The translations under genes were made by a program, and so were the position numbers. A DNA stretch of 64,000 nt from Desulfomonile sp963700305 (lineage in GTDB: Bacteria; Desulfobacterota; Desulfomonilia; Desulfomonilales; Desulfomonilaceae), in assembly GCA_963700305.1 (NCBI GenBank), contig CAVOXB010000026.1, positions 62,001 to 126,000 on the forward strand. The letters run 5' to 3'. Of the stretch, positions 19,837 to 30,220 are shown one piece after another. Within the stretch, counting starts at the first letter, position 1. Each line of letters starts with the position of its first letter. The notes below the pieces were generated by a model. That model had not been told where the DNA came from and did no database searches. It worked only from the letters and a program-made list of their open reading frames with translations.

Positions 19837-20093
19837 TTTGTTCACAAACGACAATGATTAATTGAATGATTTCTGATTCACCTCGGCTCGGGGTTCAGGG
19901 GACTCCCCCAGGTGGGTAGGCTCACAGCGCGGCTCCGCCTTTGTATACGCAGTGTGGCTCGTGAAATCAGTGATTCAGAAAAGCGAAAGGGATTATAAAG
20001 AATCTGTCTGGAAGCTTCAATAGACTTATGCCCAAAAATTAAAATTCTCTCGGCTGTCAACGAAGATATGAGGCAATTACGAGGCTCACCAAC

Positions 20094-20657
20094 CTATTTT
20101 ACGCTGTTCAACAACTTTGACCTAATGGCTGCGGATTGACTCAACTCCGTCGAAGATTTTTGGATTTTCTTGTCGCCTTCGCTTAGCGCTATGTCTTTTC
20201 CGAGAACGTGAACTGCGTACGCTTTGAAAGTCTCTTTGTGGCTGACCTTGTCCCAATGAGGTTCGACCTGCAGTATTACATCTTTTTCTACAGTCAACCC
20301 GTGATCATCCTGATAAGGTCCTCTGACAGGGCCTACCGGATAATATCTCCCATGAGCAGAGAAGAAATTTTCCTGGGAGACAATGGCATTTTCGATTGCA
20401 TGCGCCGCTGCAGCGTCCTTCTCGGCCACTTTGTATACCAAGAAATGATTGAAAGCGAGATGATACAGGAAGAACACGACGATGGCATTGATGGCCAAAG
20501 TGGTAATAGCCATTCTGAGCACTCCGACTCTTTTCACTTTTGTGTAGCGACTCATAAAATAGAGCCAGCCCGCGTAGAGAGACGGAGAGAACATTACTAT
20601 GAAAATACATAAATAAATTATACCGATCACAGCAACGCCGATTATATCTCTAAACAT
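20094..20657 (-). CDS. Membrane protein with two N-terminal helices, unknown
   Basis: About 187 aa. Helix 1 is at about residues 5-33 and helix 2 at about 47-68. The extracytoplasmic part starts KDAAAAHAIENAIVSQENFF and continues HGRYYPVGPVRGP, reminiscent of the alpha1-to-loop stretch of type IV pilin-like proteins. I would not call it a pilin, since there is no prepilin cleavage motif. GGAG lies about 10 bases before the ATG. The neighbours do not clarify its role. Confidence 0.6.
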   Translation of the reverse strand: MFRDIIGVAVIGIIYLCIFIVMFSPSLYAGWLYFMSRYTKVKRVGVLRMAITTLAINAIVVFFLYHLAFNHFLVYKVAEKDAAAAHAIENAIVSQENFFSAHGRYYPVGPVRGPYQDDHGLTVEKDVILQVEPHWDKVSHKETFKAYAVHVLGKDIALSEGDKKIQKSSTELSQSAAIRSKLLNSVK

Positions 20658-20777
20658 TTTTCTAAGGCTCCACGTAGGTCGCGTGACCTCGAAACAATAT
20701 TTATGGCCATCGATTTGTCAGATCCGTATGCGATTGCAGGCTCAAAACAATAGTCCCTTTTTGCCAGGGTCCAAGAT

Positions 20778-21560
20778 TTATAGGTCTAGTAAGTAACCGT
20801 CTTCGGGCGATGCCGGTTTCTTGTCCAGTATCCTTCGAGCCTCTTCCACCAGCACGGGATTCAAATTAGGAGACTGCAGCACTTCCTCCAAATCCTGCAG
20901 CTTCATAAAAGTGAGCAATCTCAACGCCATTGATAGAGGGGAGTAAGGGTTCAAGACGATAACCTTCTTGATCGAATACCTGGAAATCCATCTGGAATGA
21001 TTATAGATTACCTCTAACACGCTTCGTGATGTGGGCCGCGTGGAGCCTATCTTGACTACGTCCATTTCGGTCAGCCTGGGATTATCCAGCAGGTTTTTTA
21101 TGACGCGATGGTCCTGGTCTCGTGCTATGCGCCTAATGAGTCCGGGGTCCGGCTTTCTAGCCAAAGCCTTTCGCATTCCCAGCGGAGTTTCCCTGAGAGT
21201 TACATCCAGGAACGGCTGAAAAGGTATTTCATCTTGGCCTTCAGGTGGAACATCCATCAAAATCGCGACCAGTTCGTACTCGCTCCTGGTTTGAAGCTCT
21301 TCTACCAGAAGAGAGAGTCTCTCGGCGCTGAACAGTTCTGAAAAAACTCCCGAGACCAAGAGGCTATTGTACAGCAAACGATAGTTCTCATGGCCACGCA
21401 ATGCGCGCTCACGAATAAGTTTCAGGATATACGAGATCTCTTTATCCTGCAGATCTCGGAGCCTCGACACCAGAGCAAAGCTGCGCTGTTTGGTATCTCG
21501 TATTCCGCACAAACTCTCCACCAGTTCGGAGAAGATGGAATCGTTGAACTCGGAATTCAT
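20778..21560 (-). CDS. HEAT/leucine-repeat-variant-like helical protein, unknown
   Basis: About 260 aa, no signal and no membrane segment. The sequence is a run of amphipathic helices with repeat-like elements (ALARKPDPGLIRRIARDQDHRV, NLLDNPRLTEMDVVKIGS, LQSPNLNPVLVEEARRIL), characteristic of helical-repeat scaffolds. It lies 22 bases downstream of the ChaN-like gene on the same strand and is probably in one operon with it and acylphosphatase. No enzymatic motif is visible. Confidence 0.6.
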   Translation of the reverse strand: MNSEFNDSIFSELVESLCGIRDTKQRSFALVSRLRDLQDKEISYILKLIRERALRGHENYRLLYNSLLVSGVFSELFSAERLSLLVEELQTRSEYELVAILMDVPPEGQDEIPFQPFLDVTLRETPLGMRKALARKPDPGLIRRIARDQDHRVIKNLLDNPRLTEMDVVKIGSTRPTSRSVLEVIYNHSRWISRYSIKKVIVLNPYSPLSMALRLLTFMKLQDLEEVLQSPNLNPVLVEEARRILDKKPASPEDGYLLDL

Positions 21561-21582
21561 CTGGCGTTTCCCGGTCTCCTTC

Positions 21583-22563
21583 TCAGCGACCAGAAGCCGT
21601 CTCTATTGTCTGAGAGTCCTCGTCTTTGAGCGGAATCATATAGACGTAGTCCGCAATAGGCCGTTGAATGAATCTCAGATCTTCGTGTGTAATCTCAATC
21701 GGCACGGACTGCTTCTTCTCTTCTTCTGAAAGCACGAGTTCGCCGCTTTCGGAAGCCAGCAATATTCGGTACTTGTATTTGTTGTGGCGCTCCACTCTCT
21801 CAGGAATTCCAAACCCGTAATTCAGGTGGCCGCTCCCGGCTATTACGATCATGGATCTATCTTTGCCATTGGGAGACCCGAGGAAGCCGACCACATTGGC
21901 GGCCATTGTCTCGTCTCGCAACGCCTGGGCGAGGATCACATTCTTGAGTCCCTTTTCGTGGAATGCTCGATGGACTCTAAGTCTCATTCTCAATAATCGG
22001 TCATATAGAGGGTTAATTTGTTCCAATCCTTCGGGGAGACTTTTCCGATCTGACTCCGAAAGGTTCTCCAATCCTTCCCGGGCCACTTTCCTGACGAGCT
22101 TATCCGGAGCATTCAAAGCTACAACTGGAATCTTTAAATCCCGAGCCAGGAAAAGCACAGGTTCATAAGCTTTGAGATTTGTCCACTGTCCTGCACCAAG
22201 GTCTCTCACCAGGCTTGCAATATCGTCTTTGCTACTGAGCCAGCGGTCCAGGATTTCTTGCTGGTTGTAGGAGAACATCTCCATTCCCAGCGAGAGCTGC
22301 ACACCGTTGTCCGCAAGGTTTCGGAGCAGTTCGGCTTGGAGTTTGTGATGGCGCTCAATGGTGTGGTACTCCCCAAGATAAATAATGCGAACAGACGACA
22401 AATCCTCGATCAGTACGTCCTTGGGCACAGGTTCGCCCAGAAGCAAATCAACAGCGAACGGGCCGCAATCAGACGCTTGGCACGTGTAAGAAAGCATCGA
22501 CAAAACGAAGCCTCCAATAACGAAAATGCTCTTCAATCCGCGGAATCTTTTGAGCTTTGTCAC
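21583..22563 (-). CDS. ChaN-like (Tiki-superfamily) exported protein
   Basis: About 326 aa with a signal peptide (SIFVIGGFVLSMLSYTCQA). Family motifs: VRIIYLGEYHTIERHH (residues about 58-73), LSLGMEMFSYNQQEILD (about 93), the QALRDETMA region (about 215) and IVIAGSGHLNYGFGIPERV (about 240). ChaN lipoproteins bind heme; related Tiki proteins are metalloproteases using the GEYH/GxGH residues, so either activity is possible. The GTG start overlaps the acylphosphatase stop as GTGA, with GGAGG upstream, indicating translational coupling. Confidence 0.82.
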   Translation of the reverse strand: MTKLKRFRGLKSIFVIGGFVLSMLSYTCQASDCGPFAVDLLLGEPVPKDVLIEDLSSVRIIYLGEYHTIERHHKLQAELLRNLADNGVQLSLGMEMFSYNQQEILDRWLSSKDDIASLVRDLGAGQWTNLKAYEPVLFLARDLKIPVVALNAPDKLVRKVAREGLENLSESDRKSLPEGLEQINPLYDRLLRMRLRVHRAFHEKGLKNVILAQALRDETMAANVVGFLGSPNGKDRSMIVIAGSGHLNYGFGIPERVERHNKYKYRILLASESGELVLSEEEKKQSVPIEITHEDLRFIQRPIADYVYMIPLKDEDSQTIETASGR

Positions 22564-22856
22564 CAATAAGAGCCTCCGGTGTATGTGATGTCGAAATCCG
22601 TGAACTCGTCTGTGGGAGTCTCCTCATAAACAGTGAGGTTTTCTACCCTTGAATAAGAGGGTCCTTTCCTGCACCAATCTAACATTTCATGAACGTCCCT
22701 TTCTTCTCCCTCAAACACCGCTTCGACTCGCCCGTCGGGGAGATTTCTCACATAGCCGAGTGCTCCTTCCTGCCTGGCTTTGGATCTTGTATGATAACGG
22801 AACGAGACCCCCTGAACCAGACCTGAAACAACGACCCTCCGACGTATCACAGCCAT
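22560..22856 (-). CDS. acyP: Acylphosphatase
   Basis: 98 aa, normal length. Hydrolyses carboxyl-phosphate bonds. The signature VVVSGLVQGVSFRYHTRSKA contains the catalytic Arg (SFRYH), and the catalytic Asn is in GYVRNLPDGRVEAVFEG. It ends ...GGSYW, as is common in the family. First gene of a coupled set with the ChaN-like gene. Confidence 0.93.
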   Translation of the reverse strand: MAVIRRRVVVSGLVQGVSFRYHTRSKARQEGALGYVRNLPDGRVEAVFEGEERDVHEMLDWCRKGPSYSRVENLTVYEETPTDEFTDFDITYTGGSYW

Positions 22857-22926
22857 GTGGTCCTCCGCTACTGTAAGCTGCAGGGAAAATAGAGCTTATC
22901 ACTCATTTTGAACACCCCTCTCCCTT

Positions 22927-22989
22927 CCCTCTCCCGCCAGGGGAGAGGGTATACCTAGGGTCTTATCCCCCTCCCTTGACGGGGAGGGG
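22927..22989. repeat. Two adjacent C/G-rich palindromes (dispersed-repeat type)
   Basis: Two hairpins in tandem: CCCTCTCCC (22927-22935) with GGGAGAGGG (22941-22949), and CCCCTCCC (22968-22975) with GGGAGGGG (22982-22989). They lie between acyP and ligA, downstream of ligA. They may act as a terminator or be a REP-like dispersed repeat. Confidence 0.5.
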
Positions 22990-23040
22990 CAAGGGGAGGG
23001 TGATCTTAGCCGCAATTCTCAATGCGGCTGCCTATAGAGC

Positions 23041-25085
23041 TTACGATTTTTCGACAAGCGCTATAAATTCGTCTTCAGTGAGTATACGAACCCCCAACTC
23101 TTGAGCCTTCTCCAATTTTGAGCCGGGGTCTTCGCCTGCGATCACGTAATCGGTTTTACGACTCACCGAACCACTGAAATTTCCACCTGAAGCTTCCACA
23201 AGTCTCTTGGCTTCGGCTCGGGACATGGAAATGGTGCCAGTAAACACCACGGTTTTGCCTTTGAGGGGAGTCTCTGGTTTTTCCACTGGCCTTGCCAATG
23301 GTACGGGAGTAACACAGGCCTTGAACAGTCGTTGGACCATGTCGATGTTATGAGGCTCTCTGAAAAAGGAAACCACGCTTTGAGCTACTTCAGGCCCTAT
23401 TCCGTGAACCGCACGAAGATCTTCGACCTTCTGGGCGGATAGATTCTCGGTGTCAGGAAACGCGGTCATCAGCACCCTGGCGATGTGTTCTCCCACGAGA
23501 GGTATACCAAGGCTGTACAGAAGACGATCCATGGAAACGTTCTTTGATCGTTCCAAAGCATCAATGATGTTGGCGGCTGACTTGTCTGCCATCCTTTCCA
23601 GCCCTTTGATTTTGTCCTTAGTCAGATAGTACCAAATCCGCCGGATTCTTAACCAGCCCCAGATCTACCATTTGATCGATCAACTTCACCCCAAGGCCTT
23701 CAATATCCATGGCATTACGAGAAGCAAAATGCCGTACGGTTTCCTTTAGCCGGGCAGGGCAGGTAGAGTTGACGCACCTTTTTGCTGCCTGTCCGGGTAG
23801 CCGGACCGCCTGCGAATCACATACAGGACACACATCAGGTATTGTGTAGGGTTTGCTGTCCGGAGCCCGCAATTCTTTGAGCACCTCAACAACCTCAGGA
23901 ATGACGTCACCGGCACGCTGAATGACAACGGTGTCCCCTGGTCTGACGTCCTTGCGGTCTATTTCGTCCTGATTGTGAAGAGTGGCTCTTGAAACCCGTA
24001 CCCCTCCGACATTTACCGGCTGCATTATCGCCACTGGGGTAAGAGTTCCGGTACGGCCCACGCCGATTTCTATCCGAAGAATCCGCGTGCTCTCCCGCAA
24101 GGGCTGAAATTTGAAAGCCACCGCCCAACGCGGAGAACGAGCTGTTACGCCCAAAGCAGCCTGATGCTCAAGAAAATTGACTTTGGCCACTGCTCCATCA
24201 ATTTCGTATGGCAGTTGTTCTCTAATTTCTCTGAGGCGCCTGAACTGAGCCAAAACCTCTTCGATACTTCGGCAGACTCGAGTATATTCAAGGTTCGCCG
24301 GCAGACCCAACGCGTGAAGGCCCTCAAGAATCTGGAAGTGAGTCTGCGGGGTGGCCCCTTCCGCTCTTCCGATGCCGTGAGCCGTGAACCTGAGACGTCT
24401 CTGTGCTGTTATGCGAGGATCCAGTTGGCGAATTGAACCAGCAGAAGCATTGCGAGGGTTAGCGAAAACGGCCAGCCCAGCTTCTTCGCGGGTTCTATTC
24501 AGCTTGTCGAAGTCGGCCCTGTTCATGAAGATTTCTCCTCGGACTTCGAGTACCAGAAGCATCTGCAAAAAGGCCTTTACGATCGAGTCTCAGAGGAATG
24601 GACTTCAATGTGCGCACCCCGGCAGTGACATCTTCGCCCGTGATGCCATCGCCCCTCGTGGCGCCTGCGACAAGCAGGCCCATTTCATAGATCAACTCCA
24701 CTGCTACGCCGTCCAGTTTGGGCTCGACAACGTAAGAAACTTCGGAACGCACCCCGAGGGTTTTCTTAGTCCGCGCATCAAATTCCAGCAACTCTGATTC
24801 ATCAAAGATATTGGACAATGAAAGCATAGGAATGGCGTGCCCGATTTGACTGAATTTTTCCAGCGGCTGCCCGCCCACACGTTGAGTGGGAGAGTCGGGT
24901 GTTATTAATTCAGGGTACTGCTGTTCCAAGTCCTGGAGTTTCCGAAACAAGCCATCGTATTCCTGATCTGTGATTTCAGGACTGTCCAGGACATAATATT
25001 TGTAGTCGTGCTCCCGGATAACTCGGCGAAGATTCTCTATCTCATCATCTATTTGTGGTGACAGTTTCAGATCGGGCTCAACCAT
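23041..25085 (-). CDS. ligA: NAD-dependent DNA ligase LigA, two frameshifts
   Basis: Seals nicks in DNA using NAD. Spread over three frames: 25085-24579 (domain Ia REHDYKYYVLDSPEITDQEYD and adenylation site VVEPKLDGVAVELIYE), about 24575-23634 (VRGEIFM, OB fold, Zn finger CPVCDSQAV..CVNSTCPAR), and 23631-23041 (helix-hairpin-helix and BRCT, KGKTVVFTGTISMSRAEAKRL). Dropping one base at 24576-24578 and one at 23632-23633 gives a continuous 680-aa protein, the standard length. An essential gene with two +1 indels points to sequence error rather than decay. Confidence 0.93.
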
Positions 25086-25208
25086 GACGAGAGTAACTCC
25101 CCTGCTCTCAAAGATGGAAAATCGTCAGCTAAATGATGCAGCAAGACCTGTCTTTTGGCAAGAAATACCAAAGCCTTCACGGTGACGCATATGATTCCGC
25201 CCTTGAAT

Positions 25209-25244
25209 GAAAAGAGACGGCTCGGAAATGAGCCGCCTCTTTTC
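25209..25244 (-). terminator. Terminator hairpin after the liv operon
   Basis: Long stem with one mismatch: GAAAAGAG-A-CGGCTC, loop GGAAAT, GAGCCG-C-CTCTTTTC. It lies 57 bases beyond the last liv-operon gene on the minus strand, and the stem ends in a short T run in that direction. Confidence 0.7.
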
Positions 25245-25300
25245 TCAAAAAGGGAGACACATCGGTTGTCCCGTGAGTCTCCTATCTCTGATGCTGCTCC

Positions 25301-25885
25301 TTATTTAAACTTACCTGAAAAAATGGCCTGGACCTCCTTGCCTTTCTCATCCTTGAAAAGCGCAGTTCCGCCAGTGACAGTTATGGGGAATGGGAAGTCG
25401 CCAATGGTTTCCCACCATTTCTTGACCATCTCAGCCGGAGTGGTTTTCATCTCCTGCAATTTTGCGACATTTCCAGCGCCAACACTGAGGCTTCCGATTG
25501 TCGGCAAGGCCTCGTTGGTCACTACAACCCTCAACTGATTTGTCTTTCCAGCCGGGATCCATGCATCTTCATAAATCAGAGCGGTATTTACCTCAAATCC
25601 ATCGAATTCGGTGGTAAAAGTCATTTCGTCGAGCATTACAGCTTCTTTATTGGCGTTCTTTATGTTGAGTATATAAGCGAGACTCAGAATGGAGCCTACA
25701 GGCATGTCCTTACCGGTCTCTTTTTCGTCCTTGAAACCAACACGCGGTTTGACGAAGAACGGTTGGATGCTTGCCACCTCTACTCTTTCAAGAGTAATTG
25801 TAGGAGGCTCGAAGGCCAGAGCCGGAAGCACAGTAAAGCCTAGCAGGGCCAACAGGACCGCGAATATCGTCAACGACTTATTCAT
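25301..25885 (-). CDS. Exported protein of the liv operon, unknown
   Basis: About 194 aa with a signal peptide (LTIFAVLLALLGFTVLPALA, cleavage before FEPP). The mature part is beta-rich (ITLERVEVASIQPFF, LAYILNIKNANKEAVMLDEMTFTTEF), similar in style to LEA14/water-stress (WHy) folds; I am not sure of the family. An excellent ribosome site (AAGGAGG) precedes it. As the last gene of the importer operon it may be a periplasmic accessory, which is inference. Confidence 0.65.
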   Translation of the reverse strand: MNKSLTIFAVLLALLGFTVLPALAFEPPTITLERVEVASIQPFFVKPRVGFKDEKETGKDMPVGSILSLAYILNIKNANKEAVMLDEMTFTTEFDGFEVNTALIYEDAWIPAGKTNQLRVVVTNEALPTIGSLSVGAGNVAKLQEMKTTPAEMVKKWWETIGDFPFPITVTGGTALFKDEKGKEVQAIFSGKFK

Positions 25886-25912
25886 TTTCCCTCCTTTCCC
25901 TTTAGGGGAATC

Positions 25913-26719
25913 TTAGCCTAACCAACGTTTTCGCCTTTTGTAGTGCTTGACTTCCTTGAAGCTCTTCCTTCCGCCAACATCCGTCAGGCCGAGGTAGAAA
26001 TCCCTTATGTCCGGGTTTTCTCTGAGCTTCTCAGAAGAATCATCCATTACGATGCGTCCGTTTTCCATGACGTAAGCGTGAGGAGCAACGGTCAAGGCTA
26101 GCTTGACGTTCTGTTCCACCAGGAGAATCGGGATCTTTTCTTCCCGATTGAGCCGCTGAATAATCTCGAAGATCTCTTTTATAAGCAACGGAGCGAGTCC
26201 CATGGATGGCTCGTCAAGTAACATCAGCTTGGGTTGAGCCACCATGGCCCGGCCGATAACGCACATCTGTTGCTCGCCGCCGCTGACGAATCCGGCCATG
26301 ACATTTCGACGTTCCTTGAGCCTCGGGAAATAATGGTAAACCATATCCAGCCGATCTTTGAGACCGGTCGGTCTCAAGTGACCTCCCACCAGAAGGTTTT
26401 CCTCGATCGTGAGGTGCTCGAATACTCTTCTGCCCTCAATAATCTGGAAGATACCTCTCTTGGCTATTTCTTCTGCCGGCAATTTGTGGATACGTTCACC
26501 TAGAAACTCAATACTTCCGTCGGTAACTTCGCCGTCTTCGTGATTGAGCAGTCCCGAGATGGCCTTAAGGGTGGTGCTCTTACCGGCGCCGTTTGCCCCA
26601 AGCAGTGCCACTATTCCGCCCTGCGGAACTTCTATGGACACTCCTTTTAGGACAAGTATAACCTCGTGGTATCTGACTTCGATATTGTTGATCTTCAGGA
26701 TGCTGTTATTATCGGCCAC
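25913..26719 (-). CDS. livF: Branched-chain-amino-acid-type ABC transporter ATPase LivF
   Basis: About 268 aa from a GTG start preceded by AGGGAGAAGG. Walker A GANGAGKST (about residue 40), signature VSGGEQQM (about 150), Walker B LMLLDEPSMGLAP, and H-loop-like LLVEQNV. It has a C-terminal extension (RKSFKEVKHYKRRKRWLG) longer and more basic than usual LivF. It energises import through LivHM. Confidence 0.88.
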   Translation of the reverse strand: MADNNSILKINNIEVRYHEVILVLKGVSIEVPQGGIVALLGANGAGKSTTLKAISGLLNHEDGEVTDGSIEFLGERIHKLPAEEIAKRGIFQIIEGRRVFEHLTIEENLLVGGHLRPTGLKDRLDMVYHYFPRLKERRNVMAGFVSGGEQQMCVIGRAMVAQPKLMLLDEPSMGLAPLLIKEIFEIIQRLNREEKIPILLVEQNVKLALTVAPHAYVMENGRIVMDDSSEKLRENPDIRDFYLGLTDVGGRKSFKEVKHYKRRKRWLG

Positions 26720-26798
26720 AACCTTCTCCCTTTTTCGCTTTACGCCCATTGGATGATATGGCGTGCTTTGGGGCGAAAGATCCGCCCCGTCCCGATTA

Positions 26799-28056
26799 TT
26801 ACCATCCGAGCCAGCTCTGCCATTTGTCAGGGAATTTGTCTTTCATATTGATCTTATTGAAAAGAACGATCTTTCCGTCTTTGATAGTGTACAGCAACGA
26901 AACCGGGCTCGGCCTGTGATCTGTATCAGTGATGGTGGTTGGGGGACGTCCGAGGGCATTCTCCTTGTCAAAGGGGTACCAGTCCTTCAGCGTCTCCATA
27001 GCTGCCTTTTATGCCGGGTCCGTTAAGCTTGCCCTCTTTATCAGCTTTCTGGAGACCTGCAGCACGCGAGCGATACCTTGACCCATGCCTGAACGGTCCT
27101 TATGTCTCTTTTTTCAGCAGGCACACCGGGGTTTACTTTCTTGGAGTATTCAATAACCTTATCCATGTAAGGCACATTGTCCCCGAGGAATGCGCACGAA
27201 GCTGCGCCGATCACGCCTTCGCCAGCTTTTCCCGTCATTCTGACCAGGTTGTGGTCAAATCCCCAGTTGTTGATTATGTGGTCAGCTTCGAGTTTCAGTG
27301 CGTAAGCATCCTTGACTGCCGTGGCAACGGACATGGTAGTGTTCCCGTGCCATACTATTGTGGCGTTTTCACCTTTTGCACCGAGCACCTGGCTCTTTGC
27401 GTCGAGCGCTGTCAATGCTACGTCCTGATCCTTTGCGACTTCTATCCCCAACAAGGCGGCCTGATCCTTGATTGCCTTAATCGGAGCACTCGCATAGGGA
27501 GCGGCGAACATATAGAAGCATACCAGCTTGGGTTTTTGTCCGGACTCTCTCGCTTTTTTCCATTTATCGCTTTTTTTCCAGACTTCCTCGTACCAAGCGG
27601 TGAGCGCTGCCCTGGCATTTGTGGAATAATCAGTGCTGTAAATGAAATTGTAGGGAGTTTTTTTGGGATCGCACAGATGGCCTGACAGAGAGTCGGAGAT
27701 TGTCACCATCTGGTCTTTGTTTACAGTCGGAGAGAGGGCTTCAGTGTCACCTGTGCCCCACTGGAGCAACATGCTGATCTTGTCCTGGTCTTTGAATCTC
27801 TTGTACAGGGTGTGAGCCTCCGGGAATCCTGTACCCATAGTCGTGAAGTATCAGTTTGATCTTCTTGCCGTTAATTCCTCCGCTGTCATTAATAAAGGTG
27901 ACGGCTTCCCGGATTCCTAGTGCTGCATCCTTGCCCACATCGGAAGTCGCTCCGGTCAGATCATTGATAGAGCCCACCTTGATTTCCTCCGCCGCGAAAC
28001 GCTGTAGAGGCAATCAATAGTAAAGCCAAACTTAATAGCAGGATTCTCTTCATCAT
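26799..28056 (-). CDS. ABC transporter substrate-binding protein (LivJ/K type), four frameshifts
   Basis: About 417 aa when repaired. The ATG at 28056 follows GGAGGTG and opens a signal peptide (MMKRILLLSLALLLIAST). The mature start EEIKVGSINDLTG is the classic periplasmic-binding type I fold. Extra bases are inferred at 27996, 27822-27824, 27061 and 27007-27010; removing them joins four open segments through YRIPEAHTLYKRFKDQ, LACAGLQKADKEG and GIKAAMETLKDWYPF to the end WQSWLGW. Length and domain order are then normal for the family. Ligand unknown; the operon context (acyl-CoA ligase) suggests a carboxylic acid rather than an amino acid. Confidence 0.85.
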
Positions 28057-28155
28057 TGTAACACCTCCCTCAGATTGGTTGCAAATTTGACGCTTAACCT
28101 ACATCTTCTCGGCGTGCCGCCGGAGATTCACCTCCCTTCTATTTGATCTCACAAG

Positions 28156-29311
28156 TTATTTCCCCGTGTACGAGAATGGCCATAGATTGAAGTAGTTCTT
28201 GAGCTGCCAATAACGATAACTCAAGCCGTTCGGCTCGTACATCAGGAAGAAAATGATGGCAAGCCCGAAAGCCGACTCTTTGAAAAATATTATTTTCGTA
28301 GTCATCCAGCCAAGGTTCGGATACGATTCCATGACGAATGTCACTGAATCCCAAAACAGACATTTCAAGCACCTTGAAAACCAAGACCACGAAGGCCGAT
28401 CCAAAAACCAGCCCCTGAATGCTGCCGACCCCGCCTATGAGTATTATGCCCACCCATAATAATGAGTAGAACCATTCATAATGCTCAGGGCTGACAAAAG
28501 AAAGGGTGCTCACATAAAATGCGCCCGCGATGCCCGCGAAAAATCCCGCCGTGAAAAAAGCCAGCAGTTTGTATCCAACTATATTGACTCCCATTGTCTC
28601 GGCAGCAATGTCATTGTCGCGGATGGCGATCCAGGCCCGGCCCATTTTCGATCTCAGCAGGTTCCCCATGGCCACGAGGCATATGGCAACAAGAATCACC
28701 GAGAAATAATAAATCTTCATGTCGCCGGTTATTTCCCAGGACCCGATTTGAGTAGTCGCATCCAGTTCCACAGGGCCTATTTTAATTGTTCCCGGAGGGA
28801 TGGAAAACGCCTGTCCTCGCCCCCCGATCTGGCTCACATATTGTGTGATTACGAGTGGAACAGTGATCCACTGAGCCGCCATGGTCGTCATGATCAGGTA
28901 AAAGCCCTTGACACGAGCGGACGGCAAACCGAATAGAACCGACCACAACCCTGCCGCAATGCCCGCTGTAACCATGCTGATAGGATAAGCCAACCCCGCA
29001 TCAACTATGAATTGAGGCCAGGGAATGAACAGGACCATCATTGCACTGCAATAAGCGCCCACCGCTACAAACGCCGCATGGCCCAGCGTAATCTGGCCGC
29101 AATAACCGATCAAAAGCTGAACACCTAGTGCAGCAAGTATGTAGTAGTTGATTGTAAACGCTACGGACAACCATTGGGAATCCACAAGGGCCGGAAATAT
29201 CAAGAGCAATATTATCATCACGACCATCTTGCTTTTGATAAATCCTGTACGCCACCACCTCTGCTCCTCTTTGTAATTCTCGAAGTATACGCCGCATGGA
29301 AGATAACTCAT
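28156..29311 (-). CDS. livM: Branched-chain-type ABC permease LivM, frameshifted near C-terminus
   Basis: About 384 aa when repaired. Multiple membrane helices and the LivM signature: LLIGYCGQITLGHAAFVAVGAY, VKGFYLIMTTMAAQWI, AIRDNDIAAETMGVNIVGYK, LWVGIILIGGVGSIQG. After VLGFSDI the frame changes: one extra base between about 28320 and 28350 must be dropped to read SYPNLGWMTTKIIFF..., AIIFFLMYEPNGL and the end FSYTGK (stop at 28156). The uncorrected frame would run to 28139 with a non-conserved tail. It starts 3 bases after the livH stop. Confidence 0.88.
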
Positions 29312-29314
29312 GGA

Positions 29315-30220
29315 CTAAACCCTTTCTATCCGTTCCCAACCCCAGAGTCCGTAGGGTTTGAACAAGAGGAATATCACCATGAAAATGAACGGGGCAATTT
29401 CCTTGATGCCACCTGGAAAGTAGAAATCCAGATACCCTCCGGCCAAATTCTGGAGAAGGCCTATGGTTATGCCACCCACAATGGCCCCGGGTATTGAATT
29501 CAGACCTCCGAAAACCACAACAGGAAGGACCAGCAGGCCCAACGTGCTCACAGAATAGTTCAGTCCGTTTATGTTACCCAATAGAGTGCCGCCGACACCT
29601 GCAGACATGAATGCTATCGCCCACGCCATAGCGTAAACGAATTTCGCACTGACGCCCAGTGAGAGCGCCGCCATTTCGTCATCCGCACAAGCCTGCATCG
29701 AAAGACCCCATCGGGTGTATTTGAAAAAGCAAATGAACACCACCATCAGTATCAACGCGGCGACGAAACTCCACAAATAAACCTGCCCCACGGCTATCCC
29801 GAAGATGACCAGCGGGTCTATCGGGAACACTCTTGGAAGAAACACCTGGGTATCCGTGTCCCAAATGATGAAGACCATGCCTTTGAAGAAGAAGGATAAC
29901 CCCACCGTGACCATGATTACCGCAAGGACCGGTTCTCCTATCATTTTTCTGAGAAAGATGCGTTCTGTCAGCAAGCCCAAAAACACACCAACCACCATTG
30001 TCCCTATCAAAGAGACAACAAAGGCAACATCAAGGGGCATGATCTCGACGAATCTTTGGAAAAATGCCAGACAAACGTAACCGCCGATCATGGTCAATTC
30101 GCCCATGGCCAGGTTGAGAACTCCGGAGCATTTGTATATGAGCACCCAACCGAGCGCTACTAGCGCAAATATGGAGCCCAACATGATTCCGGTTATTACA
30201 AGTTGCATAAAGAGTTCCAT
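29315..30220 (-). CDS. livH: Branched-chain-type ABC permease LivH
   Basis: About 301 aa, hydrophobic, with the LivH signature: LGSIFALVALGWVLIYKCSGVLN at the N-terminus, FFKYTRWGLSMQACADDEMAALSLG (EAA-like loop) near 175, and VLPVVVFGGLNSIPGAIVGG near 235. Its ATG directly follows the TAG of the acyl-CoA ligase gene, and its Shine-Dalgarno (GGAGG) lies within the ligase's last codons, so translation is coupled. Confidence 0.92.
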   Translation of the reverse strand: MELFMQLVITGIMLGSIFALVALGWVLIYKCSGVLNLAMGELTMIGGYVCLAFFQRFVEIMPLDVAFVVSLIGTMVVGVFLGLLTERIFLRKMIGEPVLAVIMVTVGLSFFFKGMVFIIWDTDTQVFLPRVFPIDPLVIFGIAVGQVYLWSFVAALILMVVFICFFKYTRWGLSMQACADDEMAALSLGVSAKFVYAMAWAIAFMSAGVGGTLLGNINGLNYSVSTLGLLVLPVVVFGGLNSIPGAIVGGITIGLLQNLAGGYLDFYFPGGIKEIAPFIFMVIFLLFKPYGLWGWERIERV